A DNA stretch of 64,000 bases, taken from Mitsuokella sp. oral taxon 131 str. W9106 (GTDB lineage Bacteria > Bacillota > Negativicutes > Selenomonadales > Selenomonadaceae). The notes beneath the pieces are model-generated. The model searched no databases. It saw nothing but the letters and a program-made list of their open reading frames with translations, and was not told the origin of the DNA. Below, piece after piece: positions 46,424 to 57,434 of the stretch. The stretch spans positions 170,544-234,543 of the forward strand of contig NZ_KI273057.1 in the NCBI RefSeq assembly GCF_000469545.1. The letters run 5' to 3'. Position 1 is the stretch's first letter. Every line of letters begins with the position of its first letter. Made by a program: the position numbers and the translations under genes.

Positions 46424-46460
46424 AAAAACACAAAAGGCTCTCAAAGAGAGCCTTTTGTGT
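46424..46460 (-). terminator. terminator after secF
   Basis: Perfect 15-base stem (46446-46460 with 46428-46442), three-base loop, then five U on the minus strand. It begins four bases after the secF stop and ends the pncB/tgt/sec region. Confidence 0.88.
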
Positions 46461-46464
46461 TCGT

Positions 46465-47379
46465 TTACTGTGCCGGCTGTCTCTTCGCCTGACGTCGTTC
46501 CTCTGACCAGTTGCGGAAGGCAATCCAAAGAGGGCTTGCGATAAAGATCGATGAATAACAACCTACGCCGAAACCGATGAGCAATGCAAACGCAAAGTCT
46601 TTCGTCGTTTCACCGCCGAAGAAATAGAGTGCAAACGTCGTAAACAAGACGGTAAACACCGTGTAAAGAGAGCGCGTAAGAGTCTGAAAGACACTTCGAT
46701 TGACAAGTTCGTCAATATCTCCGCCTCGACGGAAATGCAGCTTCAAATTCTCACGAATACGATCAAAAATGACGATCGTATCATTGATGGAATAGCCGAC
46801 AATTGTAAGCAGTGCAGCGACAAATGAAGAATCGATCTGACGTTGTGTGAAGGAGAACACAGCCAAGACAACGAGAATATCATGAACGAGCGCAAGTACG
46901 GCCGCAATGCCAAACTTGAACTCAAAACGATACGCAACGTAAAAAATGATCAATGCCCAAGAAACGAGAAGGGCTAAAACTGCATTTTGAATGAGCTCGC
47001 CGCCAATCGTTGCACCGACTTTCTCTTCTCGAAGAACCGTATAGTCACCTACATCGGATCGAAGCGATGCCATGACTTCCTTGCGCTGATTTTCCTCAAG
47101 ATCGACCGTGCGAATCATCATATCTTCTGACTCCGTCACATCCGACTGTGCACCAGAGAGCTGAATCGTGGCACCATCGAGTCCATACTTCGCGAGACTC
47201 GAACGCACTTCCGCTATTGCGACGGGACGATCAAACTTTAAATCGATGATCGTTCCGCCTGTAAAATCAATGCCGAAGTTAAACCCGCGTACGTACATGC
47301 AGATAAGCCCGGAAACGATAATCAAGGCAGAAAAGAGGAACCATATCTTGCGATGGCCTGCTATATCGAATTTAAGCAT
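46465..47379 (-). CDS. secF: protein translocase subunit SecF
   Basis: SecF of 304 residues, the RND-like partner of SecD that helps Sec export with proton motive force. It has an N-terminal membrane helix (about 12-30), the periplasmic GIDFTGGTIIDLKF, and five C-terminal helices with YRFEFKFGIAAVLALVHDIL and VGYSINDTIVIFDRIREN. The start overlaps the end of secD by eight bases. A strong terminator follows. Confidence 0.96.
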   Translation of the reverse strand: MLKFDIAGHRKIWFLFSALIIVSGLICMYVRGFNFGIDFTGGTIIDLKFDRPVAIAEVRSSLAKYGLDGATIQLSGAQSDVTESEDMMIRTVDLEENQRKEVMASLRSDVGDYTVLREEKVGATIGGELIQNAVLALLVSWALIIFYVAYRFEFKFGIAAVLALVHDILVVLAVFSFTQRQIDSSFVAALLTIVGYSINDTIVIFDRIRENLKLHFRRGGDIDELVNRSVFQTLTRSLYTVFTVLFTTFALYFFGGETTKDFAFALLIGFGVGCYSSIFIASPLWIAFRNWSEERRQAKRQPAQ

Positions 47380-48637
47380 TTTTCTTCAAATCCTCCTTTT
47401 TCCAGAGCATATATCCACTCGCACCATAGGCAGAAGGTGATTCAAAGAGTTTGGAATGAATCATGAGTTTCAGCATGTACTGTGTCATTGTGATCGCTGT
47501 AAACATAGAGAGCAGTGTGCCGAGACCGAGCGTAATGGCAAAACCGCGAATCGTGCCCGTGCCGAGGAAAAAGAGTACGCCTGCCGCAATAATTGTCGTG
47601 ATATTCGAGTCAAAAATTGTTGTGAATGCACGCTTGAATCCGGCATCCATCGAAAGACGGAGCGTTTTGCCTTGAATCTGATACTCTTCCTTGAAATGCT
47701 CAAAAATCAACACGTTTGCATCGACTGCCATGCCAATAGAGAGTATGATGCCAGCGACACCAGGAAGCGTCAACGTCGCATCGAGCAAATAAAGCAATCC
47801 AAGCAACATGATCGTGTACGCCATAAGCGCAATGTCGGCAATAAATCCGGACATGCGATAAAAGAGGATCATGAAGATGAGGACGGCTCCAAGACCGACG
47901 GAAAAAGCAAACTGGGACTTGTCTTTTGAATCCTGTCCAAGCGAAGGTCCAACCGTGCGTGTCTCAATGATATTAACCTTGACGGGAAGTGCGCCGCTTC
48001 GGAGCACGACGGCAAGATTCTGCGCCTCCTCAAGCGACTTTTGTCCCGAAATTTCTGCTTTTCCGCCTAAAATCGGCTCTCGAACATTCGGTGCTGTCAG
48101 CACTTCGCCATCAAGCAGTATGGAAATCGTTCGCCCGACATTTTTCGTCGTAAGATCGGCAAATTTTTTCGCTCCCTCGTCCGTAAATTCAAGGTTGACC
48201 ACATTTTGTCCATTCTGTTGATTGGTTGCAGCTTGCGCATCCTTCAGGTCCGTACCTGTGAGAACGGTATTTCCTTCTTCATCCTTAAATTCGAGTACAG
48301 CTGTCTTGCCAATCGTCTTGATCGCTGCATCTGGATCCTTTACGCCCGGCAGCTCGATGATAACGCGGCGCTGACCTTCGCGTTGGATAATCGGTTCCGT
48401 AAGACCGAGTGCATTGACACGTTTTTCCATAATGGTCACAACGCGGTTCATCGCATCGTCGTTGACTTGCGCAACATCCGTATCTTCTGCTTCGAGGACA
48501 ACATGTGTGCCCCCTTGCAAATCCAATCCTTGCCGAATCGAGTTGGCAAGGGGCTTTACAAATGCTAAAAAGATGCCAATGATAGCAACGACGCAGACAA
48601 TCAGCTTGATAAGATTATCTTTTCGCAACAGCTTCAC
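47372..48637 (-). CDS. secD: protein translocase subunit SecD
   Basis: SecD of about 421 residues. It has an N-terminal helix, then RQGLDLQGGTHVVLEAE, the large extracytoplasmic domain (EKRVNALGLTEPIIQREG, VIIELPGVKD) and a six-helix membrane part with GIILSIGMAVDANVLIFEHFKEE. The start is uncertain: GTG 48637 gives MKLLRKDNLIKL after AGAAAGG with short spacing, while ATG 48667 directly follows the fthC stop but has no ribosome site. The order yajC-(fthC)-secD-secF shows a Sec export unit. Confidence 0.95.
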   Translation of the reverse strand: MKLLRKDNLIKLIVCVVAIIGIFLAFVKPLANSIRQGLDLQGGTHVVLEAEDTDVAQVNDDAMNRVVTIMEKRVNALGLTEPIIQREGQRRVIIELPGVKDPDAAIKTIGKTAVLEFKDEEGNTVLTGTDLKDAQAATNQQNGQNVVNLEFTDEGAKKFADLTTKNVGRTISILLDGEVLTAPNVREPILGGKAEISGQKSLEEAQNLAVVLRSGALPVKVNIIETRTVGPSLGQDSKDKSQFAFSVGLGAVLIFMILFYRMSGFIADIALMAYTIMLLGLLYLLDATLTLPGVAGIILSIGMAVDANVLIFEHFKEEYQIQGKTLRLSMDAGFKRAFTTIFDSNITTIIAAGVLFFLGTGTIRGFAITLGLGTLLSMFTAITMTQYMLKLMIHSKLFESPSAYGASGYMLWKKEDLKKNA

Positions 48638-48667
48638 TACCCTTTCTAAACATATTGGGAAATCCAT

Positions 48668-49261
48668 TTATTTGCGAGCGACATGAATTCGGCGTTTCTC
48701 CGTCAATATGGTTTCGACACGTTGATCATGCCATTCCATCGGAATAGCCGGTATGACCAAACAATCAAAAGTCAGAGCAATACGCTTTGCCTGCGGTGCT
48801 TTCTCCGCCATATAGCGATCATAATACCCGCCGCCTAGACCAAGCCGATCGCCTTTTTCGGTAAATGCCGCTCCTGGGATGACAATGCAATCAATTTCGG
48901 ATGCCGGTACGGCATGCTGCCGCAATGGATCAACCGTTCGAATTCCAAACGATCCCACGACCAATGAATCGAGTGAAGGAAGTTCTACGGCTTCCATGAT
49001 CCCTTTCCCTGTAATGAGCGGAAGTACAACTCGTTTCCTGCATGCAAGGCATTTTTGAAGAAGTGCATCCAGTTGGACTTCTTCCGGCATCGAGGCATAG
49101 GCAAAAATCGTATTAGCTGCCTGAAACGCTTTTTCCTCGTAAAAGCGAGCGCAGACTATTGCACTCGCCTTCGTCCGAAAGGAACGCGATAATTCCTTGC
49201 GACGCGCAACGACTTGCTTGCGGAGAACCCTCTTCTGTAGAAGCGCTTCCTCATGTGTCAT
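48668..49261 (-). CDS. fthC: 5-formyltetrahydrofolate cyclo-ligase
   Basis: Enzyme of 197 residues that turns 5-formyl-THF into 5,10-methenyl-THF with ATP. The N-terminal KRVLRKQVVARRKELS, VVLPLITGKGIMEAVEL, and the ATP and substrate segment IVIPGAAFTEKGDRLGLGGGYYDRYM are diagnostic of the YgfA/MTHFS family. The ATG overlaps the yajC stop by four bases (ATGA). Its place inside the sec genes has no evident functional meaning. Confidence 0.92.
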   Translation of the reverse strand: MTHEEALLQKRVLRKQVVARRKELSRSFRTKASAIVCARFYEEKAFQAANTIFAYASMPEEVQLDALLQKCLACRKRVVLPLITGKGIMEAVELPSLDSLVVGSFGIRTVDPLRQHAVPASEIDCIVIPGAAFTEKGDRLGLGGGYYDRYMAEKAPQAKRIALTFDCLVIPAIPMEWHDQRVETILTEKRRIHVARK

Positions 49262-49542
49262 TTCACGTCCACAGGTACAACCGAATTAATGCTTGAACGC
49301 ACCATCTCGATCTCGACATCTTTTGCAATGAGCAGCTTCAAAGACTTTTCATCAATCGAAGAAACCGTCCCATATATCCCACCAATCGTAATGACACGAT
49401 CTCCCTTCTTCAAATTGTCAAGCATCGACTTACGTCGTTTTTGTTCATTTTTCTGTGGTCGATACAGCAAAAAGTAAAAAATGGCAACCAGTAGTACAAT
49501 CGGTCCCCACGTGCCAAGTGTCCCCATCATTTCTGGATTCAT
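49258..49542 (-). CDS. yajC: preprotein translocase subunit YajC
   Basis: YajC of 94 residues, a small membrane partner of SecDF. One N-terminal helix (about 10-26, IVLLVAIFYFLLYRPQ) is followed by the typical RRPQKNEQKRRK-type basic stretch and KKGDRVITIGGIYGTV. I start at the ATG at 49542, which has AAGGAG eight bases upstream. It follows tgt by 21 bases, the widespread tgt-yajC order. Confidence 0.95.
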   Translation of the reverse strand: MNPEMMGTLGTWGPIVLLVAIFYFLLYRPQKNEQKRRKSMLDNLKKGDRVITIGGIYGTVSSIDEKSLKLLIAKDVEIEMVRSSINSVVPVDVK

Positions 49543-49563
49543 CACACACACTCCTTATTTAAA

Positions 49564-50715
<1,152 letters not shown>

Positions 50716-50774
50716 CTAAATTCGATGATACGAATTTTATCATACCACAAAACAATCCATAAATCGATTCCAGG

Positions 50775-51629
50775 TCAATAAGATTCCGAAAGTGCCGCAC
50801 GAAGCTGTTCTTCCATGTAGGGGAGATCCGGTGCTGCCCCCATCCAAAGCCTAAAGGCCGCCGCTCCCTGAGCCGCCAGCATGCGTTCACCATTGATCGT
50901 TTGATGTCCATGTTCATGCGCTTCGCGTAAAAGCCGCGTCTCAGCCGGAATATAAATGATATCGTATACGATAGCGGACGGATTTAACACCGACCAATCG
51001 ACAGGGGGCATCACCTCATCATGCGGTCTCATTCCAAGAGGCGTCGTATTGACAAGCAGATCTGCCTTCCTCATCTTTGCACGAAATTCCGATGTTTCCC
51101 AATGAAAGATGCGAATGCGTCCATAGTCCTGAAAGCGATCTGCCAATACCTGTGCCTTCTGAGGGGAACGCACGCCAATCGATACAGAAGATTGTTCTTT
51201 CAACAACGCCCATAGTATCGCACGTGCCGCACCGCCTGCACCGAGCATGACACTATTTGTTCCAGCAAGCTTGTAATGTCGAATACGCAACGCATCCAAA
51301 AAGCCTTCCGCATCGGTGTTATAGCCATAAAGACATCCATCGCGATTGACAACCGTATTAACGGCACCAATCCTTTTAGCATTCTCATCAATTTCATCGA
51401 GCAAGGACATGATGGTCTCCTTATGCGGAATGGTGACGTTCCAGCCCGCAAAATGGAGAGCGCGCAACCCCTGAACAGCAGCTTTCAAATCCAGCGGTGC
51501 TACTGGCAGTGCAATATAAGCATAATCGAACCCCAAACGACCAATTGCCGCATTTTGTAAAACAGGCGACAAGGAGTGTGTAATCGGCCACCCTATAACG
51601 CCGAGATTCTTTGTCGTACCCTTTATCAC
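50775..51629 (-). CDS. aroE: shikimate dehydrogenase (NADP+)
   Basis: AroE of 284 residues, which reduces 3-dehydroshikimate to shikimate in aromatic amino acid synthesis. The N-terminal GVIGWPITHSLSPVLQN binds shikimate, followed by GWNVTIPHKE with the catalytic lysine, GAVNTVV, the NADP loop MLGAGGAARAILWAL and the C-terminal GERMLAAQGAAAF. The start is GTG 51629, with AGAGGGG six bases upstream. It lies 12 bases behind pncB, so it is probably read from the pncB promoter. Confidence 0.95.
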   Translation of the reverse strand: MIKGTTKNLGVIGWPITHSLSPVLQNAAIGRLGFDYAYIALPVAPLDLKAAVQGLRALHFAGWNVTIPHKETIMSLLDEIDENAKRIGAVNTVVNRDGCLYGYNTDAEGFLDALRIRHYKLAGTNSVMLGAGGAARAILWALLKEQSSVSIGVRSPQKAQVLADRFQDYGRIRIFHWETSEFRAKMRKADLLVNTTPLGMRPHDEVMPPVDWSVLNPSAIVYDIIYIPAETRLLREAHEHGHQTINGERMLAAQGAAAFRLWMGAAPDLPYMEEQLRAALSESY

Positions 51630-51641
51630 GAATATCCCCTC

Positions 51642-53099
51642 TTACCCGTGCTGACGGCGTGTTTCTGTCAAGAGATCCATTTTGAGTTCATAGTAATCCG
51701 GTGTCATATCGAGATAGTGTATATGCGGATTTTCAAATCGTTGCTCCTCTTCCCAAATTTCCGCTTCAAGCTGTTTCATAACATATTCGCGAATTTCCTT
51801 TAACGTAGGAAGCTCCTCGATCCGTTTACCATGCCGTACGTATAGCTTGCGAAGATTCTTAAACGTACAGTTTTCAAATGCACGATTTTTCCATGGCTTT
51901 TGTGGATCAATATAACGAATCGGCGAATCTTCCGAGAACGTTTCCCCATAGAGTGAAATCATGTCTGCAACTGCATGTCCATTGACATCGTAGACGCGAT
52001 ACAAATCCTTTCTCCCCGGATTCGTAATCTTTCCGATATTTTCGGATACTTTTATGCGCGGCGCAAAACTCTGCCCATTACCTACCGCTGCAAGCTTGTA
52101 TACGGCGCCAAACACAGGTTCTGATTTTGCCGTAATGAGCCGCTCCCCTATGCCAAAACCATCAATGCATGCTCCCTGAAGCAGCAAAGAGCTTACTGTA
52201 AACTCATCAAGGCTGTTGGAAACGATAATCTTACAATCGAAAAGCCCTGCCTCATCGAGCATCCTACGAACGCGTTTCGAAAGATATGCCAAGTCACCTG
52301 AGTCAATTCGTATGCCACGCAATCGTTTTCCCATTGGTTCCAAAATTTCATGCGCAACACGAATCGCGTTGGGGATACCCGAATGAATCACATCGTATGT
52401 ATCGACGAGAAGGACCGTTGCATCCGGATACGTTCGCGCATAGTTGGCAAATGCCTCATATTCATCACCGTAGAACATGACCCAGCTATGCGCCATTGTG
52501 CCTGATACTGGAATTCCAAAGATTTGTCCCGCCGTGCAGGTAGCTGTGCTCGAAACGCCGCCGATATAAGCTGCACGTGCGCCGTATGTCGCTGCGTCCA
52601 TGTTGTGTGCGCGACGTGCGCCAAAGTCCGAAACAGCCCGTCCTTGTGCAGAACGAAAAATACGTCGTGCCTTCGTTGCGATAAGCGATTGGTGATTCAC
52701 CTGCGCAAGGATTGCCGTCTCCACGAGCTGCGCATCGATCAAGGGCGCAACAATCGTCATGATTGGCTCATTTGGGTACATAACCGTCCCCTCAGGCATC
52801 GCGTAGATATCGCCTGTAAATCGGAAATTCTGAAGGTAGGAAAGAAATTCTTCCGAAAAGACATGCTGCTGTCGAAAATATTCAACGTCTTCTTGGGAAA
52901 AGCACATATTTTCCACATACTCAATGACTTGTTCAAGTCCAGCAAAGATGGCAAAACCTCCCTTGTCTGGATTTGCACGATAAAATACATCAAAGACGAC
53001 GTGTACGTTTTCGTCATGATGCTGCAAATAACCATTTGCCATCGTAAGCTCGTAAAAGTCTACCATCATTGTGATATTACGCTTGTCAAACTGGGTCAT
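51642..53099 (-). CDS. pncB: nicotinate phosphoribosyltransferase
   Basis: Enzyme of 485 residues that makes nicotinate mononucleotide from nicotinate and PRPP in the NAD salvage path. Motifs are VDFYELTMANGYL near the N-terminus, ARRAHNMDAATYGARAAYIG, SGTMAHSWVMFYGDE with the histidine that is phosphorylated in the family, and IRIDSGDLAYLSKRVR. The ribosome site is weak. It has its own promoter about 45 bases upstream of the ATG. nadK lies in the same window, but far away. Confidence 0.94.
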   Translation of the reverse strand: MTQFDKRNITMMVDFYELTMANGYLQHHDENVHVVFDVFYRANPDKGGFAIFAGLEQVIEYVENMCFSQEDVEYFRQQHVFSEEFLSYLQNFRFTGDIYAMPEGTVMYPNEPIMTIVAPLIDAQLVETAILAQVNHQSLIATKARRIFRSAQGRAVSDFGARRAHNMDAATYGARAAYIGGVSSTATCTAGQIFGIPVSGTMAHSWVMFYGDEYEAFANYARTYPDATVLLVDTYDVIHSGIPNAIRVAHEILEPMGKRLRGIRIDSGDLAYLSKRVRRMLDEAGLFDCKIIVSNSLDEFTVSSLLLQGACIDGFGIGERLITAKSEPVFGAVYKLAAVGNGQSFAPRIKVSENIGKITNPGRKDLYRVYDVNGHAVADMISLYGETFSEDSPIRYIDPQKPWKNRAFENCTFKNLRKLYVRHGKRIEELPTLKEIREYVMKQLEAEIWEEEQRFENPHIHYLDMTPDYYELKMDLLTETRRQHG

Positions 53100-53141
53100 G
53101 CCGTCACCGCTTTCTGTTATTGAAGCATATATTTCATATCG

Positions 53142-53170
53142 ATTATATCACCATGCATAATTTCATGCAA
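53142..53170 (-). promoter_or_regulatory. sigma-A promoter of pncB with inverted repeat
   Basis: TTGCAT (53165-53170), 17-base spacer, TATAAT (53142-53147) preceded by TGA. An inverted repeat TGCAT-N6-ATGCA (53154-53169) overlaps the -35 box and spacer and could be an operator for a niacin-responsive regulator; the regulator is not in the window. Nothing else is visible in 53100-53211. Confidence 0.7.
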
Positions 53171-53211
53171 AACCTGTCGTTATTTTAACCAAAGATACTT
53201 CGTGGAAAAAT

Positions 53212-54663
53212 TTACACCATTTGGGCGATTTTCTTGATTGCTTCTGCGATCATCTTCACTTGTGGCTCAATCGTCGCAAGCACTAACCGCTCTTGTGGGC
53301 TATGGATATTCTCTGTCGTAACCCCAACAGACACCATATCGAGTTCCGGATTCTTACGTGCGTGCCAACTGCATTCAAGTCCAGCGTGAATCGTCTCGAT
53401 CTTCATCGATTTGCCATTTTGCTTTTTAAATATGCCTGCCATAAGATGCGCTAATCGGCTATTCGGATTTGCTTTCCAAGCCGGGGACGGTACGCCGATA
53501 TTTGCTGAAAATCCCGTAAGTGCTGCAAGCTGCTTCGCCAACAGGCAGAACTCCTCTGTTTTCTCATCGATTTCAGACCGAGGATAAAACTGTACCGCAA
53601 CGCGCTCTCCATTCATATCCACACGCCCAAGATTCGCTGACGTTTCGACGCCCGATGCAACGGAAGACATCGAGAACACACCGGTATGCAGCATAACCAG
53701 TAAACGGAGCAGTCGCATTGTATCACCTGCTTTTATTGGATTCTGATCGACGTTTATCGTTTGAACTTCCATACGTACATTCGGATCAACATTTCCATAC
53801 GAATGAAGGAATCGCATTTTCTGCTCATCAATGATAGCGCGCAGATCCTCCTCAGAAAGATTCGTACGTATGACGGCCTCTGATGCACTCGGAATTGCAT
53901 TCCGTGCCGTTCCTCCACGAATAGAAATCAATTCAAGTGTTCCATGATCCTGTATTGAAAAGAGGGCAAGCGCTAATGTTCGAATTGCATTGCCTCTACC
54001 ATCACCGATCCGCTCGCCAGAATGCCCGCCGCGAAGTCCATTGACTGTTATGCGATAGCAATTCTTTTGCGCAGGAGCAGTGCGCGAAAGCTCTCGCGTA
54101 AATTCAATATCGACACCGCCGGCACTTCCTATCGTAAGTTCGTCGTAATTTTCGCTATCGCAATTGATCAAGAAGTTCGCATCCGCAAAATATTTTTCGG
54201 AAAGTGCCATGGTTCCGGTCATCCCGCGCTCCTCATCTACCGTGACAATGAAGCGAAGCGGTCCATGTTCTTTTACCGTTTGCATCAGGTAGATTGCCGC
54301 TGCCACGCCGATGCCATCATCCGCTCCTAAACTCGTTCCCTTTGCTTCGAGATACTGTTCTCCGTAAACGAGTCGAATCGGATCTTGCTCCGGCGTATAG
54401 GCGTAGCCTGGCTGTGCTACGCACACCATATCCATGTGTCCCTGCAGTATGGTTCGAGGCGATTTTTCATATCCTTTCGTTGCTGGCTTGTCCGCAATAA
54501 TATTGTACACATCATCTTGTACGACAGAAAATCCCAGTGTCTCAAGGCGTTGTTTCAAATAATCACTTACTGCTTTTTCATGGCCAGACGGACGAGGTAT
54601 GGCAGCAAGCCCTTCAAATTCTTCTAACACGCCATCGAGAATTGCATTATTGTATCGTTTCAA
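53212..54663 (-). CDS. pepD: aminoacyl-histidine dipeptidase (Xaa-His dipeptidase, M20C)
   Basis: M20C metallopeptidase of 483 residues, PepD family, which cleaves dipeptides such as carnosine-like Xaa-His. Zinc site segments are LQGHMDMVCV, GADDGIGVAAA, VDEERGMTGT and IHAGLECSW near the end. The lid domain has NGLRGGHSGERIGDGRGNA. The length (about 485) matches the family. The start is TTG 54663, with AGGAG nine bases upstream. The sepF terminator lies just before it, so it is either a separate unit or read through at low level. Confidence 0.93.
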   Translation of the reverse strand: MKRYNNAILDGVLEEFEGLAAIPRPSGHEKAVSDYLKQRLETLGFSVVQDDVYNIIADKPATKGYEKSPRTILQGHMDMVCVAQPGYAYTPEQDPIRLVYGEQYLEAKGTSLGADDGIGVAAAIYLMQTVKEHGPLRFIVTVDEERGMTGTMALSEKYFADANFLINCDSENYDELTIGSAGGVDIEFTRELSRTAPAQKNCYRITVNGLRGGHSGERIGDGRGNAIRTLALALFSIQDHGTLELISIRGGTARNAIPSASEAVIRTNLSEEDLRAIIDEQKMRFLHSYGNVDPNVRMEVQTINVDQNPIKAGDTMRLLRLLVMLHTGVFSMSSVASGVETSANLGRVDMNGERVAVQFYPRSEIDEKTEEFCLLAKQLAALTGFSANIGVPSPAWKANPNSRLAHLMAGIFKKQNGKSMKIETIHAGLECSWHARKNPELDMVSVGVTTENIHSPQERLVLATIEPQVKMIAEAIKKIAQMV

Positions 54664-54680
54664 AATAAACCACTCCTACT

Positions 54681-54717
54681 AAAACAAAAACCAGGCAGCC
54701 CGATGCTGTCTGGTTTT
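54681..54717 (-). terminator. terminator after sepF
   Basis: Thirteen-base stem with one G-U pair (54705-54717 with 54687-54699), five-base loop, then TTTTTGTTTT on the minus strand. It lies about 75 bases after sepF and 18 before pepD. Confidence 0.78.
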
Positions 54718-54791
54718 CTTTGAAAATCCAAGAATCAATCTCGAAGAGCACAGATGAATCGGATATTTCCTTATAACAGTCGATGTATAAT

Positions 54792-55325
54792 TCAGTCCGT
54801 TAATGCAATTGGCATGCAATCCGCAACATCAACTCCATCTGGCACGTAAAGTACAATCTGTTCAGAGATGCGCTTTGCACACCCATTCATCACATAACAT
54901 ACGCCATTGACGAAATCGCAGATACGACGCTGCTCACTTGCGTCGATACGTTCATAATTTACGACCGCTGCTTTTCCACTCTTAATATCATCTGCAATTG
55001 TCGTGACTTGGTCGAAATCCTGCGGTGCATAAATCTGCACCTTAAGTACAGCCGACTTATTCGTGTGAACGGTAAGCTGGGGACGCTGCGAATACGATGC
55101 ATGAGCAAAATGGTCTGTCGTATCCGCTCCTCTGCTGACATACACAGGACTGCCTCCTGCAACCTTGTATGATGCCGTTTCAACTTTCGCCTTCTGTACT
55201 GCTGGCTTGGACGATTCCTCATTTACGAGATCTTCTTCCAAGTCCATCAGATCATCTTCAATCGGCGGCAGAATCGTATCGAACGCACTCTGCATCATGC
55301 CTTTTAACTTTGAAAATCCACCCAT
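54792..55325 (-). CDS. sepF: cell division protein SepF
   Basis: SepF of 177 residues, which tethers FtsZ filaments to the membrane at the septum. The amphipathic N-terminus (GGFSKLKGMMQ), an acidic middle part and the C-terminal DUF552 core (LKVQIYAPQDFDQVTTIADD, GKAAVVNYERIDASEQRRIC, DFVNGVCYVMNG) are present. I start at the ATG at 55325, which has GAGG upstream; earlier codons add seven unusual residues. Unlike the common arrangement it is not beside ylmE/ylmG. It has its own promoter. Confidence 0.95.
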   Translation of the reverse strand: MGGFSKLKGMMQSAFDTILPPIEDDLMDLEEDLVNEESSKPAVQKAKVETASYKVAGGSPVYVSRGADTTDHFAHASYSQRPQLTVHTNKSAVLKVQIYAPQDFDQVTTIADDIKSGKAAVVNYERIDASEQRRICDFVNGVCYVMNGCAKRISEQIVLYVPDGVDVADCMPIALTD

Positions 55326-55402
55326 TGAACCTCGCCCTTCCACCATTCACATACATCACGATAAACCGGCTAACTCATTCAAAATACATATATTTCTTTT
55401 AT

Positions 55403-55431
55403 ATCATAACGAAAACAGTGATACAATTCAA
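55403..55431 (-). promoter_or_regulatory. sigma-A promoter of sepF
   Basis: TTGAAT (55426-55431), 17-base spacer, TATGAT (55403-55408). The leader would be about 70 bases. Confidence 0.75.
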
Positions 55432-55453
55432 GAGAAAAATATAAAATTACTGG

Positions 55454-55485
55454 AAAAATCGGCTCATTGCATGACAATCCGCCGA
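55454..55485 (-). terminator. terminator after typA
   Basis: Five-base outer stem (55481-55485 with 55459-55463), small internal loop, inner ATTG/CAAT stem, then five U on the minus strand. It lies 20 bases after the typA stop. Confidence 0.65.
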
Positions 55486-55505
55486 CATCTATGCTTCCAA
55501 TAGGA

Positions 55506-57329
55506 TCACTTTCTAGCATTTTTTGCGGCACGTCCGCGAACCGTGCGATCAAGGACGGCCTTACGCAAGCGAATATTCTCAGGCGTAACTTCGACTAGCT
55601 CATCGCTGTTGATGTATTCTATTGCCTGCTCCAAAGAGAGCAGCCGCGGCGGCGTCAATCGAACTGCCTCATCCGAAGCGGATGTGCGCATATTCGAAAC
55701 ATTTTTCTTCTTGCATGGATTAATATCGATATCGTTTTCACGCGAGTTTTCCCCGACAATCATACCTTCGTATACCTGCTGTCCAGGAGAAATAAACATC
55801 GTGCCACGATCCTGAAGCGTAAAAATACCGTACCCCGTCGTCTCGCCTTGTTCAAAGGCAACAAGCGAGCCACGCGTGCGTCCTGGGATGTCACCCTTGT
55901 ACGGCGCATATCCGTGAAACACGTGGTTCATAATTCCATTGCCCTTTGTACTCGTCAAAAGTTCGGAACGGAAGCCTATAAGACCACGTGCCGGTATCGT
56001 AAATTCAAGACGCATATATCCTGCCGTTTCGACCATATTTGTCAGCTCAGCCTTGCGTGTACCGAGCCCTTCCATAACAGCACCCATGTAATCCTGCGGA
56101 ACTTCGACGGTCAGATTCTCAATCGGCTCACAAAGCTGTCCATTTATCGTCTTATATACAACTTCAGGTTTACCGACCTGCAGCTCGTAGCCCTCGCGAC
56201 GCATCTCTTCAATGAGGATGGACAGATGCAGCTCACCGCGACCGGAAACCTTAAATACATCGGCAGAATCCGTTTCCTCGACACGCATCGCAACGTTCGT
56301 TTCAACTTCCTTGAAGAGACGGTCACGTAAGTGACGCGATGTAACCAGTGATCCTTCACGACCTGCGAACGGACTCGTATTGACACCAAACGTCATAGAA
56401 AGCGTCGGCTCGTCGATGTTGATTGTCGGAAGCGCCTCTGGCGTCTCCGCATCCGCTATCGTATAGCCGATAGACACATCGCCGAGTCCCGTAAGCGCAA
56501 CGATCTCACCCATGCTTGCAGATTGCACTTCCACGCGCTTTAGCCCTTGATACGTGAAGATCTTGCCAATCCTTGCCTTCGTCTCACGGTCCCCGTCGAT
56601 GATAACAACATTTTGGTTGACCTTGGCAGTACCACGAATAATGCGACCAACTGCGACACGCCCTACAAATGTATCCGATTCGAGCGTCGTGACCATCATT
56701 TGGAGCGGAGCATCAGGATCGCCTACCGGTGCAGGAATTTCCTTTAGGATCGTTTCCATAAGCGGCTCAAGATTATCGCTCTCATCGTCCATGCTGTATT
56801 TTGCAATGCCATCGCGTGCTGCTGCATAGATAACAGGAAAATCAAGCTGGTCATCGTCTGCATCAAGCTCCATGAAAAGCTCCAAGACCTCATCATACAC
56901 ATCGTCGACACGCTGATTTGGCTTATCAATCTTATTGATGACAACAATCGGTTTGAGTTTCTGTTCGAGTGCTTTGCGCAAGACGTACTTCGTCTGTGGC
57001 ATGGGCCCTTCAAAGGCATCGACAAGAAGGAGCACGCCATCGACCATATTGAGGACGCGTTCTACCTCACCGCCAAAATCGGCATGCCCCGGCGTATCCA
57101 CGATGTTGATCTTGACATCATTGTACATCAGTGCCGTATTCTTGGAAAGAATCGTAATGCCGCGTTCGCGCTCGATATCGCCAGAATCCATAACGCGTTC
57201 CGCTACTTGTTCATTGGATCGGAAAACGTGGCTCTGTTTAAGCATTGCGTCAACCAGTGTCGTCTTGCCATGGTCGACGTGCGCTATGATTGCGATATTT
57301 CTAAGCTTTTCGTTCGTTACCTTGCTCAT
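55506..57329 (-). CDS. typA: translational GTPase TypA/BipA
   Basis: BipA of 607 residues, an EF-G-like GTPase involved in 50S assembly and stress adaptation. G motifs are [17 protein letters not shown] (G1), [13 protein letters not shown] (G2), [16 protein letters not shown] (G3) and [11 protein letters not shown] (G4). The family-specific C-terminal part with [20 protein letters not shown] and [14 protein letters not shown] is present. GGGAGG lies 12 bases before the ATG, somewhat far. It has a promoter about 100 bases upstream and a terminator, so it is a single-gene unit. Confidence 0.96.
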   Translation of the reverse strand: MSKVTNEKLRNIAIIAHVDHGKTTLVDAMLKQSHVFRSNEQVAERVMDSGDIERERGITILSKNTALMYNDVKINIVDTPGHADFGGEVERVLNMVDGVLLLVDAFEGPMPQTKYVLRKALEQKLKPIVVINKIDKPNQRVDDVYDEVLELFMELDADDDQLDFPVIYAAARDGIAKYSMDDESDNLEPLMETILKEIPAPVGDPDAPLQMMVTTLESDTFVGRVAVGRIIRGTAKVNQNVVIIDGDRETKARIGKIFTYQGLKRVEVQSASMGEIVALTGLGDVSIGYTIADAETPEALPTINIDEPTLSMTFGVNTSPFAGREGSLVTSRHLRDRLFKEVETNVAMRVEETDSADVFKVSGRGELHLSILIEEMRREGYELQVGKPEVVYKTINGQLCEPIENLTVEVPQDYMGAVMEGLGTRKAELTNMVETAGYMRLEFTIPARGLIGFRSELLTSTKGNGIMNHVFHGYAPYKGDIPGRTRGSLVAFEQGETTGYGIFTLQDRGTMFISPGQQVYEGMIVGENSRENDIDINPCKKKNVSNMRTSASDEAVRLTPPRLLSLEQAIEYINSDELVEVTPENIRLRKAVLDRTVRGRAAKNARK

Positions 57330-57434
57330 GCTTTATGCGATTCCTCCCAAAGTGACTGCCATTCTAAAAGTTATGCTTCCGAATTACGCGAATGAACGCC
57401 GTCTAACATTATCGATCAGCATAATAACACTACA

